Notes: generated from the sequence alone by a model not told the origin. DNA of 64,000 nucleotides from an uncultured Lachnospiraceae bacterium (GCA_934385475.1 CAKRPS010000008.1:21685-85684), one strand, 5' to 3'. Numbered from the stretch's first letter, positions 18,625 to 28,555 are shown. Made by a program: numbers and translations.

Positions 18625-19507
18625 ATCCCCTTGGGTGTGCCTTCGCATAGACATCACGAATATGATTATAATTCAGGTTCGCATAAATCTGGGTCGTCGA
18701 TATGTCCGAATGACCAAGCATTTCCTGTACGCTCCTGAGATCCGCTCCATTTTCAACCAGATGGGCTGCAAAGGAATGTCTGAGCGTATGCGGTGTGATA
18801 TCCGCCTGGATATCTGCCTTCTTCGCATAGTACTTGATCAGCTTCCAAAAACCCTGTCTGCTCATAGGCTGACCGGAACAGTTGACAAACAGTGCATCCG
18901 CTTTCTGATCCGCAAGCATATCTGCCCGTGTGCCATCCAGATACCTTGTGAGGGCCGCTCTTGCCTCATGTCCAAATGGTATCGCTCTCTCCTTATGCCT
19001 GTCATGGCAGATGATAACGTTTGTCCTCATATTGACATCCGTAATCTTCAGATTGATCAGTTCCGATACCCGGATACCGGTTGCATAGAGAAGCTCCAGC
19101 ATCGCCTTATCACGAATCTCTTTCTCAGAACTTCCGCAAGGCTGCTCTAACAGCTTTACCACGTCCTCCGGAGACATGATTTCCGGAATCTTTTTCTCAA
19201 TATGTGGAGCCTTCAACGGAGCTGAGACATCCTCCTCGACAAGCTTTTCCTGCACCAGATAATGATAAAATGCCTTGATAGACGCAATATTTCTGGAAAT
19301 CGTTGCGGTCGCAAGCTTACTGTCTGTCAGGAACTGAACATATCCTTCCAAATCCTGCTCTGAAATCCCGGTTACTTCCTGAACTCCCCTTGCCTGCATA
19401 AAAACAGCTACTTTTTCAAGGTCTCTTTTATAGGACATTTCTGTATTTTTCGAGGTATCTTTTACGTTATGTAAATATACGATAAATGCGTTGATCTCAT
19501 TTTCCAT
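18623..19507 (-). CDS. xerD: Tyrosine recombinase, XerD-like
   Basis: A 294-residue protein with an N-terminal SAM-like core-binding domain (about 1-90) and a C-terminal catalytic domain. The catalytic residues are visible as Arg in ATGIRVSEL, His and Arg in TPHTLRHSFAAHL, His in EMLGHSDIS and the Tyr nucleophile in TTQIYANLN. It resolves chromosome dimers at dif with XerC. The start at 19507 (MENEINAF) matches family length; in-frame codons upstream would add a basic extension. It is chromosomal, beside sporulation and metabolic genes, so a phage origin is unlikely. Confidence 0.9.
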   Translation of the reverse strand: MENEINAFIVYLHNVKDTSKNTEMSYKRDLEKVAVFMQARGVQEVTGISEQDLEGYVQFLTDSKLATATISRNIASIKAFYHYLVQEKLVEEDVSAPLKAPHIEKKIPEIMSPEDVVKLLEQPCGSSEKEIRDKAMLELLYATGIRVSELINLKITDVNMRTNVIICHDRHKERAIPFGHEARAALTRYLDGTRADMLADQKADALFVNCSGQPMSRQGFWKLIKYYAKKADIQADITPHTLRHSFAAHLVENGADLRSVQEMLGHSDISTTQIYANLNYNHIRDVYAKAHPRG

Positions 19508-19703
19508 GAAAGCGGAAACCCTTCCCGTACACTTGTATTTATGTAAATCTTTTTTTCGTCTGAATATCATTATAATCAGAAATTTCCAGAAAAGCAAATG
19601 TATTTTTCCCTTGATTTTTGGGCATTCTCCGGTATTTTTATATGAAACACAACATATCGTCAGATTTTATAATTATGTCTACTACATATAGCTGATTATA
19701 TTT

Positions 19704-20321
19704 TCAACAAATTATATTTAAGACTGCTCCCATCATCTTAGGGTTTACATAACTTTCAACTATGCACCCTGCTGTAATAAATAAGAGAATTAAAAACACA
19801 CGAACCAGCTTTTTCATCCAGATATTTCTCCATTCGCCCGGTATCAAACCGGCCGAAAGACTTCTGATTCCATATAGTAGCTGGTTACACTCTGTTCCAA
19901 AGCAAAACAAAAGAAAAAAGCCCGGCACGAAAAGCAGGCTCTGCGGCAGAATGCCCGCAAGAACCAGCATAAGTCCCCTGATGCCATACCGGATCACCGC
20001 CACAGAAAGAAGACAGCCCGTTGAAAGTCCGGCATAGACCAGAAACGCACCGATTGCCACTCCTCCAACCATTGTTGTCGACAAAAGAAGAAGTATTCCT
20101 ACACATAAAATGCGGCTTTTCAAAACATAGGGAAACAGGCTGTCACTGTTAGAGATACTCCTCTGCATCCGGGTAACCATCTCTATATTCAGCAGACCAT
20201 CCTCCGTGATCCAATGCTCCTGACCGATATTGACGATCAGAATTCCAAGGATCAGACCAACCATAAACAGATAAACGAAATAGCAGCCTCTTTTTCCAAT
20301 TCCCAACCGTTCTCCGATCAT
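19704..20321 (-). CDS. spoIIM: Stage II sporulation protein M
   Basis: A 205-residue membrane protein with about five hydrophobic segments and the SpoIIM C-terminal motif ESYVNPKMMG. SpoIIM, SpoIID and SpoIIP form the machine that remodels septal peptidoglycan during engulfment of the forespore. The start at 20321 is preferred because AAGGTGA lies five bases before it. spoIID and spoIIP are not in the window. Its presence supports a spore-forming host. Confidence 0.9.
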   Translation of the reverse strand: MIGERLGIGKRGCYFVYLFMVGLILGILIVNIGQEHWITEDGLLNIEMVTRMQRSISNSDSLFPYVLKSRILCVGILLLLSTTMVGGVAIGAFLVYAGLSTGCLLSVAVIRYGIRGLMLVLAGILPQSLLFVPGFFLLFCFGTECNQLLYGIRSLSAGLIPGEWRNIWMKKLVRVFLILLFITAGCIVESYVNPKMMGAVLNIIC

Positions 20322-20408
20322 CGTATCACCTTCCCTCATCCATACGACTATATATATGTCATTAGCCTGCTGGACATTCCTGGATCGCTTCTATAAAATA
20401 CCGTAATC

Positions 20409-20448
20409 AAAAAATCGGCATAGCCGGATTTCTCCAGACTATGCCGCA
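20409..20448 (-). terminator. Terminator after the Nudix hydrolase gene
   Basis: CGGCATAG and CTATGCCG arms with inner pairing are followed by ATTTTTT on the minus strand, just after the stop codon. Confidence 0.85.
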
Positions 20449-20454
20449 TTCATC

Positions 20455-20988
20455 TTACAAATATTTGTTTTTATAGGCCAGGATCGCCGCCACTGTTTTG
20501 CTGTCCTGAATCTTGCAATCGTAGATCATCTGTAGTAACTCTTCTACATCATGGGCTTCCACATCCAGATATTCATCCTCATCCAGATGCTGTTTGCTCC
20601 GTTTCAGATCCGTCGCCACATATACGTCAATCTTCTCATTGCAGAAGGCAACCGTCGTTCTCAGGGATAACAAAAGTTCCATCTTCCCGGCTGCATAACC
20701 GGTCTCCTCCTCCAGTTCTCTGGCTGCGGCTACATCTGTGGGCTCTTCTTCTCCATTCAGTCCGCCTGCCGGAATTTCCAACGTTTCCCGATCCAACGCG
20801 TTGCGGTACTGCCTTACCATCAAAAGCTTTCCATCCTCTTTGACAGCAACTACCGCTGCTGCTCCCTTATGCTTGATAAAATCCCATTTAGCAATGTTGC
20901 CATTCGGAATTTTGATCGTATCCTGATAGTAATCTATAATTGCACCCTTGTGTATCAGCTCACGATTTAAACGTTCATACTCTGCCAT
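20455..20988 (-). CDS. Nudix hydrolase, ADP-ribose pyrophosphatase-like
   Basis: A 177-residue protein. The Nudix box is complete (GGLNGEEEPTDVAAARELEE followed by ETGY; GX5EX7REXXEEXG pattern). Upstream, VRQYRNALDRETLEIPAGG is typical of ADP-ribose pyrophosphatases, which split ADP-ribose into AMP and ribose 5-phosphate and recycle or detoxify it. It lies downstream of the aspartate aminotransferase gene with a gap of 34 bases and is probably co-transcribed with it. Confidence 0.93.
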   Translation of the reverse strand: MAEYERLNRELIHKGAIIDYYQDTIKIPNGNIAKWDFIKHKGAAAVVAVKEDGKLLMVRQYRNALDRETLEIPAGGLNGEEEPTDVAAARELEEETGYAAGKMELLLSLRTTVAFCNEKIDVYVATDLKRSKQHLDEDEYLDVEAHDVEELLQMIYDCKIQDSKTVAAILAYKNKYL

Positions 20989-21022
20989 GTCCTACCGTCC
21001 TCTCTTTCTGTTCTCGCCGGTC

Positions 21023-22312
21023 TTATGCCATATCCTGCAAAAGCTTATCAATACTAACCAGCTTTACACACAGAACAAACAAATCTGTTGCCTCGGCCAT
21101 CTCTTCGGGAGTCGGGAAAGAAGGTGCAATTCGAATATTTTTATCCTGCGGGTCCTTTCCGTAAGGATAGGTAGCTCCCGCACCGGTAAGCACAACTCCG
21201 GCCTCTTTACATTTAGCGACAATAGCCTTGGCACATCCCTCCATAGAATCAAAGGAGATGAAATATCCTCCAAGCGGTCTGGTCCAGTTTCCGATTTCAA
21301 GCCCTCCCAGTTCGTTGTCAAGCACGTTTAAGACTGCCTCAAACTTCGGTCTTAAAATAGCGGCATGCTTCTTCATATGTGCAAGCAACCCATTCTTATC
21401 TTTAAAATATCTGACATGACGAAGCTGATTAACCTTGTCATAGCTGATTGTCTGTACCGTCATAGACTTTCTCGCATCATCAAGGTTTGCCTTAGATGAA
21501 GCCATCGCAGAAATACCGCCACCTGCAAAGCTGACCTTGGAGGTAGAACAGAATTCAAATACCATATCCGGATTGCCCGCCTTCTCGCACTCACTCAGGA
21601 TCTCCAAAATTTCCGTCTGCTTATCATCGTATAAGTGATGGATTCCATAGGCATTATCCCAGAAGATACGGAAATCCTTCGCTGCCGGCTTTAATGCGGC
21701 AAAACGCTTCACAGTTTCATCGGAATAAGAATACCCCTGTGGATTAGAGTATTTCGGCACACACCAGATACCCTTTACAGCTTCATCTTCCGATACATAT
21801 TTTTCTACCAGATCCATATCCGGGCCGTTCTCGGTCATCGGTATCAGGATCATTTCAATTCCAAAATGCTCTGTAATCTTGAAATGTCTGTCATATCCCG
21901 GCACCGGGCAAAGGAATTTCACCTTATCAAGCTTACCCCACGGTGTATTTCCCATAATACCATGTGTTACTGCTCTGGAAACAGTATCATACATAATGGT
22001 AAGGCTGGCATTTCCATAGACGATCACATTGTCTGCCGGAACTCCCATCATCTCACCCATCAGTCTCTTGGCCTCCGGGATACCGTCCATAAGTCCATAA
22101 TTTCTGGTATCAATTCCACTCTCTGTCTTGTAATCCGATTCTGAAGTCAGAACATCCATGATATCTGCTGTCATATTAAGCTGTGCAGGGGTCGGTTTTC
22201 CTCTGGACATATCCAGTTTCAATCCCTTTCCCTTGGCATCCTCAAACTGTTTCTCCAATTCTCCTTTTAAAGAAATAAGTTCATCCCTGCTCAGTTCTTT
22301 GTAGGCCTTCAT
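21023..22312 (-). CDS. Aspartate aminotransferase, type Ic
   Basis: A 429-residue PLP enzyme. The N-terminal segment LDMSRGKPTPAQLNM and NYGLMDGIPEAKRLMGEM are typical of the type Ic aspartate aminotransferase family. The PLP lysine is expected in STSKVSFAGGGISAM. It should interconvert aspartate and oxaloacetate with glutamate/2-oxoglutarate. GGAGGAG precedes the ATG at 22312; upstream in-frame sequence has no such site. A 12-bp palindrome (22393-22404) lies in the promoter region. Confidence 0.93.
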   Translation of the reverse strand: MKAYKELSRDELISLKGELEKQFEDAKGKGLKLDMSRGKPTPAQLNMTADIMDVLTSESDYKTESGIDTRNYGLMDGIPEAKRLMGEMMGVPADNVIVYGNASLTIMYDTVSRAVTHGIMGNTPWGKLDKVKFLCPVPGYDRHFKITEHFGIEMILIPMTENGPDMDLVEKYVSEDEAVKGIWCVPKYSNPQGYSYSDETVKRFAALKPAAKDFRIFWDNAYGIHHLYDDKQTEILEILSECEKAGNPDMVFEFCSTSKVSFAGGGISAMASSKANLDDARKSMTVQTISYDKVNQLRHVRYFKDKNGLLAHMKKHAAILRPKFEAVLNVLDNELGGLEIGNWTRPLGGYFISFDSMEGCAKAIVAKCKEAGVVLTGAGATYPYGKDPQDKNIRIAPSFPTPEEMAEATDLFVLCVKLVSIDKLLQDMA

Positions 22313-22392
22313 AATATTCTCCTCCGTTTTCTTTGTGTACAGGATAAAGGCAGTCATTTCGTTTCTTACACCGCGCATCCTCATATTGAATA

Positions 22393-22404
22393 ATTGTATA
22401 CAAT
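22393..22404. promoter_or_regulatory. ATTGTATACAAT palindrome, possible GntR-family operator
   Basis: A perfect 12-base palindrome about 80 bases upstream of the aminotransferase start codon. The TGTATACA core is known for several GntR-family repressors. No regulator gene is next to it. Confidence 0.4.
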
Positions 22405-22458
22405 CATACACTCCAAATATTTTACTACAACCCTTTCGAATACACAAGCCCATAACAC

Positions 22459-22489
22459 AAAAAAACTCTGTGGATTTCTCCACAGAGTT
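22459..22489 (-). terminator. Terminator after rny
   Basis: AACTCTGTGGA and TCCACAGAGTT arms with a GAAA loop are followed by a U-run on the minus strand, directly after the rny stop codon. Confidence 0.9.
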
Positions 22490-22495
22490 TCTGTA

Positions 22496-24043
22496 CTATT
22501 TAGCGTAGTCAATAACACGGCTTTCACGTATTACATTTACTTTAATCTGACCCGGATATTCTAACTCAGCTTCAATCTGCTTTGAAATATCCCTTGCCAG
22601 AAGTACCATGTCAGAATCACTGATCTGCTCCGGAACTACCATAACCCGAATCTCTCTACCCGCCTGAATAGCAAAAGATTTGTCAACACCTTTGAAATTG
22701 TTTGTAATGTCTTCTAATTGTTTTAATCTGGTTGTATATGTTTCTAACGTCTCTCTTCTTGCTCCCGGTCTTGCAGCGGAGATAGTATCTGCCGCCTGTA
22801 CCAGACATGCAATCAGAGTCTGTGGCTCTACATCGCCATGATGAGATTCTACCGCATTGATAACGGTAGGTGATTCTTTATATTTTCTACAAAGCTCTAC
22901 ACCCAGCTGAATATGAGATCCTTCCATCTCATGATCAACCGCTTTACCAATATCATGCAGTAAGCCTGCACGTTTGGCCATTCTGATATCAAGCCCCATC
23001 TCGGCAGCAAGCAAACCAGAAAGCTGTGCTACTTCAATGGAATGCTTTAACGCATTCTGACCATAACTGGTTCTGAATTTCATCTTACCAAGTAATCTGA
23101 CAAGTTCCGGATGAATACCATGTACACCAACTTCCAGTGTAGCGGCTTCTCCTTCTTCCTTGATCATTACTTCTACTTCTTTCTGCGCCTTCTCCACCAT
23201 CTCTTCGATTCTTGCCGGATGGATTCGTCCATCGACAATCAGCTTCTCAAGCGCAATTCTTGCAACTTCTCTTCTGATCGGATCGAAACCGGACAGGATA
23301 ACTGCTTCCGGGGTATCATCAATGATCAGATCTACACCCGTCATCGTCTCAAGAGTTCTGATATTACGTCCCTCTCGACCGATAATCCTTCCCTTCATTT
23401 CGTCATTCGGAAGCTGCACAACAGATATTGTTGTCTCAGATACATGATCCGCCGCACATTTCTGTATCGCTGTAACCACATATTCCTTGGCCTTTTTATC
23501 TGCCTCTTCCTTGGCTCTGCTCTCCATCTCTTTGATCATGACAGCAGATTCATGTTTCACTTCATCTTCAACAATTTTCAACAAATAATCTTTTGCTTGT
23601 TCGGAGGTTAAACCTGAGATTCGTTCCAGTTCCTGTAAGCGTTGTTCATTCAGCTTTGAGATTTCTTCACGCTGCTTTGCCAGAGCTTCTTCCCTCTGTG
23701 CCAGTCCAGCCTCTTTCTTCTCAATTGCGTCAGCTTTCTTATCAATGTTCTCTTCCTTCTGCTGTACACGTCTCTCATAGCGCTGCGCCTCTGCACGACG
23801 TTCCTTGATTTCCTTGTCCAGTTCATTCTTCGTACGAATGGACTCTTCCTTGACCTCAAGTAATGACTCGCGCTTCTTCGCCTCAGCAGTCTTTAAAGCC
23901 TCATCAATAATCTCTCTGGCTTTCTCGTCTGCGTTTCCAATCTTTGCTTCCACTACTTTCTTACGATAGTTAGTTGCCACCAAGGCTGAAACCGGTGCCG
24001 AGATAACCAGTGTAACAATGACAGCTATCACAACTTGCCACAT
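22496..24043 (-). CDS. rny: Ribonuclease Y
   Basis: A 515-residue membrane-anchored endoribonuclease that starts mRNA decay. There is one N-terminal membrane helix ([20 protein letters not shown]), a long coiled coil (about residues 30-200), a KH domain ([15 protein letters not shown]), then an HD domain with the metal site [13 protein letters not shown]. The C-terminal HD-associated domain is complete. GGAGG precedes the ATG. It lies downstream of recA-recX in the same direction. Confidence 0.98.
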   Translation of the reverse strand: MWQVVIAVIVTLVISAPVSALVATNYRKKVVEAKIGNADEKAREIIDEALKTAEAKKRESLLEVKEESIRTKNELDKEIKERRAEAQRYERRVQQKEENIDKKADAIEKKEAGLAQREEALAKQREEISKLNEQRLQELERISGLTSEQAKDYLLKIVEDEVKHESAVMIKEMESRAKEEADKKAKEYVVTAIQKCAADHVSETTISVVQLPNDEMKGRIIGREGRNIRTLETMTGVDLIIDDTPEAVILSGFDPIRREVARIALEKLIVDGRIHPARIEEMVEKAQKEVEVMIKEEGEAATLEVGVHGIHPELVRLLGKMKFRTSYGQNALKHSIEVAQLSGLLAAEMGLDIRMAKRAGLLHDIGKAVDHEMEGSHIQLGVELCRKYKESPTVINAVESHHGDVEPQTLIACLVQAADTISAARPGARRETLETYTTRLKQLEDITNNFKGVDKSFAIQAGREIRVMVVPEQISDSDMVLLARDISKQIEAELEYPGQIKVNVIRESRVIDYAK

Positions 24044-24150
24044 TACAGGAGCACCTCCTTATTTAATTTTCATTGTACATAATCTATTCTAGAATGTATC
24101 AAAATTCAAACAACACATTCTATCCTAAGCAAAATTACAACACTTTGATT

Positions 24151-24780
24151 CTATACTGAATTTGGTGTTATGTCAAGTGAAAGTGCTCTTGCAATTGTGT
24201 CAGGTCGAAACCCTTTTCGGCATAAAAACCCGAAAATGCGCTGTTTCTCCTGTACCGTAGCATTCCTTCCGGAATATTTCTTTTTTTCAAGAAGCTGACA
24301 GATCATCGTCAGTTCATCCTGTCTGACACCCATATCTTCCAGTGCCTCGAAAGCCTCTCTGACTGTCTCTTTTGCCACACCCTTTTTCAAAAGATCCATC
24401 TCTATCCGTTTCCTGCTTCTCGTATCCAGATGATACTCTACATAGGACCTGGCATATCTTTCATCATCTATGTACCCATAGCTCTTCACATACGCAATGG
24501 CTTCTTCTATACAGCTCTGGGAATATCCTCCCTGTCGCAGCTTATCTGCCAGCTGCTTCTCGGTGTAATCCCTAGTCTGAAGCAGATTCATGCACCGTAG
24601 CTTTGCCCTTTTGGGAAGCACCTCCTGCGTCAGCAGTTCATAAACCGCATCCGGTACTTCCTCATTCTCTTTAAGATGGTATTTGCGCAGTTCTCCTTTA
24701 TAGAGAACAATTTCTGTCTCATTTTCAAAAAATACCCGGTATCTTGAATTTGGCATTTCCGCTATCTGCGTCACCAGCAT
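24151..24780 (-). CDS. recX: Regulatory protein RecX
   Basis: A 209-residue helical protein built of three-helix repeats (CMNLLQTRDYTEKQLADKLR in the first, then YGYIDDERYARSYVEYHL in the second). RecX binds RecA filaments and limits their activity. GGGAG precedes the ATG. It follows recA by 27 bases, so the pair is co-transcribed and SOS-controlled. Confidence 0.9.
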   Translation of the reverse strand: MLVTQIAEMPNSRYRVFFENETEIVLYKGELRKYHLKENEEVPDAVYELLTQEVLPKRAKLRCMNLLQTRDYTEKQLADKLRQGGYSQSCIEEAIAYVKSYGYIDDERYARSYVEYHLDTRSRKRIEMDLLKKGVAKETVREAFEALEDMGVRQDELTMICQLLEKKKYSGRNATVQEKQRIFGFLCRKGFRPDTIARALSLDITPNSV

Positions 24781-24807
24781 ATATCTGCTCCCTGTTCCGT
24801 TCCTTCT

Positions 24808-25878
24808 TTACTTTGCTGCCTCAGCAGCTTTGGCTGTTTTCTTTGCTTCTTTCTCTTTATCCGCAGAAGTCTCCTCCGGTACCGGCTCCAGATTGAACAG
24901 CTCCCTTACCTTGCGTTCTATCTCCGCACACATCTCCGGATTATCCTTCAAATACTGCTTGGCGTTCTCTCTTCCCTGCCCGATCTTATTTCCTTCGTAG
25001 GCATACCATGCACCACTCTTATTGACGATATTATTCTCCGCTGCGAGATCCAGAATATCTCCCACCGTAGAAATTCCCTCTCCGAACATGATATCGAACT
25101 CTGCTTCTTTAAACGGAGGGGCAATCTTGTTCTTAACCACTTTGACTCTGGTCCTGTTTCCGATCACTTCACCGCCCTGTTTCAGTGACTCAATCCTTCT
25201 GACATCCATCCGGACAGAAGCGTAGAACTTCAATGCCCTACCACCCGTTGTAGTCTCCGGACTTCCGAACATAACACCGACTTTCTCACGGAGCTGGTTG
25301 ATAAAGATAACCGTACAGTTTGATTTGCTGATAACTGCCGTAAGCTTACGCAATGCCTGTGACATCAGTCTTGCCTGCAATCCCACGTGGGAATCTCCCA
25401 TATCACCATCAATCTCGGCTTTTGGCACAAGGGCTGCCACAGAGTCTACAACGATAATGTCAATCGCTCCGGAGCGCACCATTGTTTCGGTAATTTCCAG
25501 TGCCTGCTCTCCGTTATCAGGCTGCGAGATATACAGATTATCTACATCTACTCCAATGTTCTTTGCATAAACCGGATCCAGGGCATGCTCGGCATCGATA
25601 AAGCCGGCAATTCCACCTCTTCTCTGTACCTCTGCGATCATATGAAGGGTAACCGTTGTCTTACCACTGGACTCCGGTCCATAAATTTCTACGATTCTTC
25701 CCTTGGGAATACCGCCCAGTCCAAGTGCTATATCCAGACTCAGTGAGCCTGTCGGGATCGTCTCCACGTTCATATGTGTGGAGGAGTCTCCCAGTTTCAT
25801 CACGGCACCTTTTCCAAACTGTCTCTCTATCTGTCCCAGTGCCGCATCCAATGCCTTTAATTTTTCATCTCTTTCCAT
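24808..25878 (-). CDS. recA: Recombinase RecA
   Basis: A 356-residue DNA-strand exchange ATPase that also triggers LexA cleavage. Walker A is GPESSGKTT, Walker B is in [13 protein letters not shown], and [20 protein letters not shown] holds loop L1/L2 elements. The C-terminus is a Lys/Glu-rich tail (about 335-356). The start at 25878 ([10 protein letters not shown]) matches the family; in-frame codons upstream lie over the LexA boxes and promoter. recX follows. Confidence 0.98.
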   Translation of the reverse strand: MERDEKLKALDAALGQIERQFGKGAVMKLGDSSTHMNVETIPTGSLSLDIALGLGGIPKGRIVEIYGPESSGKTTVTLHMIAEVQRRGGIAGFIDAEHALDPVYAKNIGVDVDNLYISQPDNGEQALEITETMVRSGAIDIIVVDSVAALVPKAEIDGDMGDSHVGLQARLMSQALRKLTAVISKSNCTVIFINQLREKVGVMFGSPETTTGGRALKFYASVRMDVRRIESLKQGGEVIGNRTRVKVVKNKIAPPFKEAEFDIMFGEGISTVGDILDLAAENNIVNKSGAWYAYEGNKIGQGRENAKQYLKDNPEMCAEIERKVRELFNLEPVPEETSADKEKEAKKTAKAAEAAK

Positions 25879-25904
25879 GTTCGTCCTCGTTCTCCTTCTT
25901 ATCA

Positions 25905-25941
25905 GAACATTTGTTCTTATCCAAGAATAAAACAAATGTTC
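25905..25941 (-). promoter_or_regulatory. Two LexA (DinR) boxes in front of recA
   Basis: GAACATTTGTTC at 25905-25916 is a perfect GAAC-N4-GTTC box just downstream of the -10. AAACAAATGTTC at 25930-25941 is a one-mismatch box that fills the promoter spacer. LexA should repress recA-recX from both. Confidence 0.9.
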
Positions 25942-25952
25942 GTTTTTGTCAA
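25924..25952 (-). promoter_or_regulatory. Promoter of recA-recX
   Basis: The minus strand shows -35 TTGACA (25947-25952), a 17-bp spacer and -10 TATTCT (25924-25929), overlapping the LexA boxes. Confidence 0.85.
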
Positions 25953-26015
25953 CACTCTCTTTATGTGCCTTGTTCTTTTACAGCATAGCATACATAGTGT
26001 CCCATAAATGACACT

Positions 26016-26120
26016 TCAGCCCTCCTTCCGCACTTTTTTTGAAATCATGGAATTCATGGCGAAATGCCGGATTTGTTCTTTAGATTCCATTTCTTCAGAT
26101 ATTTTCATCCTATCAGACAT
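26016..26120 (-). CDS. Candidate small protein, 34 residues
   Basis: A short frame with GGAG five bases before ATG encodes a charged, helix-prone peptide (starts MSDRMKISEEME, ends SKKVRKEG). It fills the 334-base space between recA and the lipoprotein gene and is followed by a small hairpin (AGTGTC/GGACACT) near 26000. I do not recognise it, and a chance frame of this length is possible. Confidence 0.35.
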   Translation of the reverse strand: MSDRMKISEEMESKEQIRHFAMNSMISKKVRKEG

Positions 26121-26139
26121 TCCCGCTCCTGACAAGCCT

Positions 26140-26172
26140 AAAATTTGAGGCCCGCCATACATGGCGGACCTC
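26140..26172 (-). terminator. Terminator after the lipoprotein gene
   Basis: GAGGTCCGCCAT and ATGGCGGGCCTC form a near-perfect stem with a 2-base loop, followed by AAATTTT on the minus strand. Confidence 0.75.
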
Positions 26173-26212
26173 CTGATATCCTGTTTCTATCGTTTCCTAT
26201 GTACATTACCTG

Positions 26213-26977
26213 CTATTGAAGCTGTAAAGTTACTGCCTTGTCACCGCCACGCAGTGTCAGCGCAAGCGTTTCCACATTCAGACTCTCCGGCACTTCAACA
26301 ATACTGACCAGTTCAACACTCTCCCCGGCCGGAACTGTATTGTGATAGCTTTCCATATCATTCAAAAGCATGGTGGAAAGTGCATTTTCCTGTTGTCCAT
26401 TTACACCGATCCTGAATTTTGCACCATAATCCAGCATATTTAATTCCTTCTCGGCACCACTTTGATTCGTGACATTGAACTTAACCACCAGCAGGGTATT
26501 TCCGTCCGTGGCATCCATGGAGAAATATACGGTATTCTCATCTGTTTCTTCCGGATAGCTCTTCACCAGTTCAAATCCTGCATAGGAGAAGGAAAATCCC
26601 TCTATTCCATAATATTCTTCGATTGTGGATGCTTCCTGTATCTGCGCTGTCTCCTGTGACCGGTCCACTATCTGTGCATCATTCCCATTTCCGGCTTCAG
26701 AAGAGGTTCCTTCTTCCGGTACCGGCTCTGCAGGTTTCTCCTCAGCGTTCTGTTCTTCAGTCTTTTCTTCCTGCGCGATCTCCGCTTCTGCTGCCTGAAC
26801 TTCAGCCATATCCATAAGCCTGCCGGCATAGTTTTTGTCATATTTGAGCAGTACGCCCGCCGCATAATCTGCTATAATCTGTGATTCCTCGTCTGTCAGA
26901 TCCGGTACACTGGCACCGCATCCGGACAACATACACGCCACTGCCACGCTACAAAGCAACGCCATCCTCTTTTTCAC
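26213..26977 (-). CDS. Lipoprotein with DUF4352/DUF5067-like fold
   Basis: A 254-residue secreted lipoprotein. The signal peptide ends in the lipobox LSGC (Cys about residue 20). A low-complexity Glu/Pro/Ala linker (about 60-110) is followed by a beta-rich domain with a pattern (LLVVKFNVTNQSG near residue 165, FRIGVNGQQ, VPAGESVEL) like DUF4352/DUF5067 immunoglobulin-type domains. It starts with GTG, with GGAG upstream. It has its own promoter and lies after the sensor kinase, suggesting a linked envelope role. Confidence 0.7.
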   Translation of the reverse strand: MKKRMALLCSVAVACMLSGCGASVPDLTDEESQIIADYAAGVLLKYDKNYAGRLMDMAEVQAAEAEIAQEEKTEEQNAEEKPAEPVPEEGTSSEAGNGNDAQIVDRSQETAQIQEASTIEEYYGIEGFSFSYAGFELVKSYPEETDENTVYFSMDATDGNTLLVVKFNVTNQSGAEKELNMLDYGAKFRIGVNGQQENALSTMLLNDMESYHNTVPAGESVELVSIVEVPESLNVETLALTLRGGDKAVTLQLQ

Positions 26978-27053
26978 TTCTATATCTCCTATCCGATAAT
27001 TCCCTTTATTTGTCTTTCCTCTCTGTTATCAGAGAAACGACCTTCACGGTACT

Positions 27054-27082
27054 ATTATAACGTATGAATCGCATAATGACAA
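27054..27082 (-). promoter_or_regulatory. Promoter of the lipoprotein gene
   Basis: The minus strand shows -35 TTGTCA (27077-27082), a 17-bp spacer and -10 TATAAT (27054-27059), in the gap after the kinase gene. Confidence 0.7.
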
Positions 27083-27088
27083 ACCCTT

Positions 27089-28552
27089 TTATCCTTCATC
27101 CAGCGTAAACCAGAATTCCACACCATTGTCATAGTTTTCTACGCCGTATTGCTGATTCATGGATTCCATGATCGCTTTGACAATGGATAGGCCGATTCCG
27201 CTTCCTCCGTACTCTCTCGTCCTTGCCTTGTCCACTTTATAAAACTTCTCCCACAGATGTTCCAGACTTTCTTCCGGGATCGGATTTCCTGTGTTAAAAA
27301 CAGAAACCCGGACCTTTTTGTCCTTGCACAGGATCTTTACATCAATCACCTTTTCCCGCAGGGCATAATTTATCGCATTAGTAAAATAATTCATAAAGAC
27401 TTCTTCTACCCGGAACTCATCTCCCCAGACATAGACCGGTTCATAGTCCTCCATCCTCACCGTTATTCCCTTTTGCTTTAGCAGGATGTCCGAAGAGGCA
27501 ATATAATTCTTGATCAGTGCCGTAATGTCGAACCGCTCCATGTTGACAACCTCATTGCCAAATTCCAACTGGTTCAAAGTAAGGAGTTTCTTGACCATCG
27601 TATTCATTTTGGCAGACTCATCCATGATCACATCACAGTAAAATTCCCTGCTCTCCGCATCATCGTTGATCCCTTCCTTCAGCCCTTCTGCATATCCCTG
27701 AATCAAGGCTATCGGCGTTTTCAGTTCATGCGAAACATTAGAGAGGAACTCCTTGCGCATCTCATCTATCTGGTTCTTCTTTTCAATATCTTTTTTCAGC
27801 TCATTGTTCGCTGTCCTCAGCTCCGAGATCGTCTCCTCCAAAGCCTCCGACATCTCATTGATATTGTTCCCCAGCACGGCGATCTCCGTCTTTTCATTGC
27901 CTTCATACTTGGCATCAAAATCCAGATTCTTAACCCGCTCCGAAATCTCTGCAAGCTTTAAGATCGGCTTTGTGATACGCTTGGAAAACCAGAACACCAG
28001 AACCGTGCTGATCAGGATTGCCCCAATGCCCACATACGCCAGAAAATGATTGGAGATCGACACACTTTCCTGAATCCCCTCCAGCGGACTTCTTATCATA
28101 AAAATATAGCCATTGTCCAGAAGCCCCCACATTTCAATGTATTCTGTCTGTGTTCTGAAATCCGTCACGATCTGCATCTCATAATTGTCTGTTTTGCGGA
28201 TCACATCATCTTCATCCACACCATTAATGATGTTGTTCAACAGCTGATTGATAAATAGCTGCGGCTCGTTCATGGATGCCTTGATCGTCTTCGTATCGCT
28301 GTCTGCCACTACCACATTGATGTTATATTTTCCGCATATCTTCTGCAGTTCGATATCATACTGTTCCGTCTTGATATCGCCATCCTTGGACGCTGCGTTG
28401 ATACTGTTGTAGGCCCGTTCCAGCGCCTTCGTCTTTTTGTTTACATAATAATTTTCAAGCAACGTCGTATTCAGGATCAGGCAGACCAGAATGGTTCCTG
28501 TGATCAGCGTTGTAAAAATGATAGCGAGCTGTTTTTTTATAGAATACTTCAT
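27089..28552 (-). CDS. Sensor histidine kinase
   Basis: A 487-residue membrane kinase. Helix 1 (about 8-30) and helix 2 (about 170-190) flank an extracellular sensor of about 140 residues. HAMP (about 190-245), HisKA with phosphoacceptor His in FLSNVSHELKTPIAL (about residue 275) and an ATPase domain with YGGSGIGLSIVKA follow. It begins 3 nt after the RND exporter stop codon, so they are co-transcribed. No response regulator is adjacent; the nearest one is at 42961-43635. From memory, close relatives of this kinase usually sit directly after such a regulator. Confidence 0.92.
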   Translation of the reverse strand: MKYSIKKQLAIIFTTLITGTILVCLILNTTLLENYYVNKKTKALERAYNSINAASKDGDIKTEQYDIELQKICGKYNINVVVADSDTKTIKASMNEPQLFINQLLNNIINGVDEDDVIRKTDNYEMQIVTDFRTQTEYIEMWGLLDNGYIFMIRSPLEGIQESVSISNHFLAYVGIGAILISTVLVFWFSKRITKPILKLAEISERVKNLDFDAKYEGNEKTEIAVLGNNINEMSEALEETISELRTANNELKKDIEKKNQIDEMRKEFLSNVSHELKTPIALIQGYAEGLKEGINDDAESREFYCDVIMDESAKMNTMVKKLLTLNQLEFGNEVVNMERFDITALIKNYIASSDILLKQKGITVRMEDYEPVYVWGDEFRVEEVFMNYFTNAINYALREKVIDVKILCKDKKVRVSVFNTGNPIPEESLEHLWEKFYKVDKARTREYGGSGIGLSIVKAIMESMNQQYGVENYDNGVEFWFTLDEG

Positions 28553-28555
28553 ATC

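Noticed and set aside
18623..19507. Phage or element integrase
   Set aside because: The recombinase has XerD length and motifs, has housekeeping neighbours, and no attachment site, direct repeat or phage gene was found.
20322..20400. Sporulation sigma-E promoter before spoIIM
   Set aside because: A CATATATATA stretch resembles a -10, but no convincing -35 is at the right distance.
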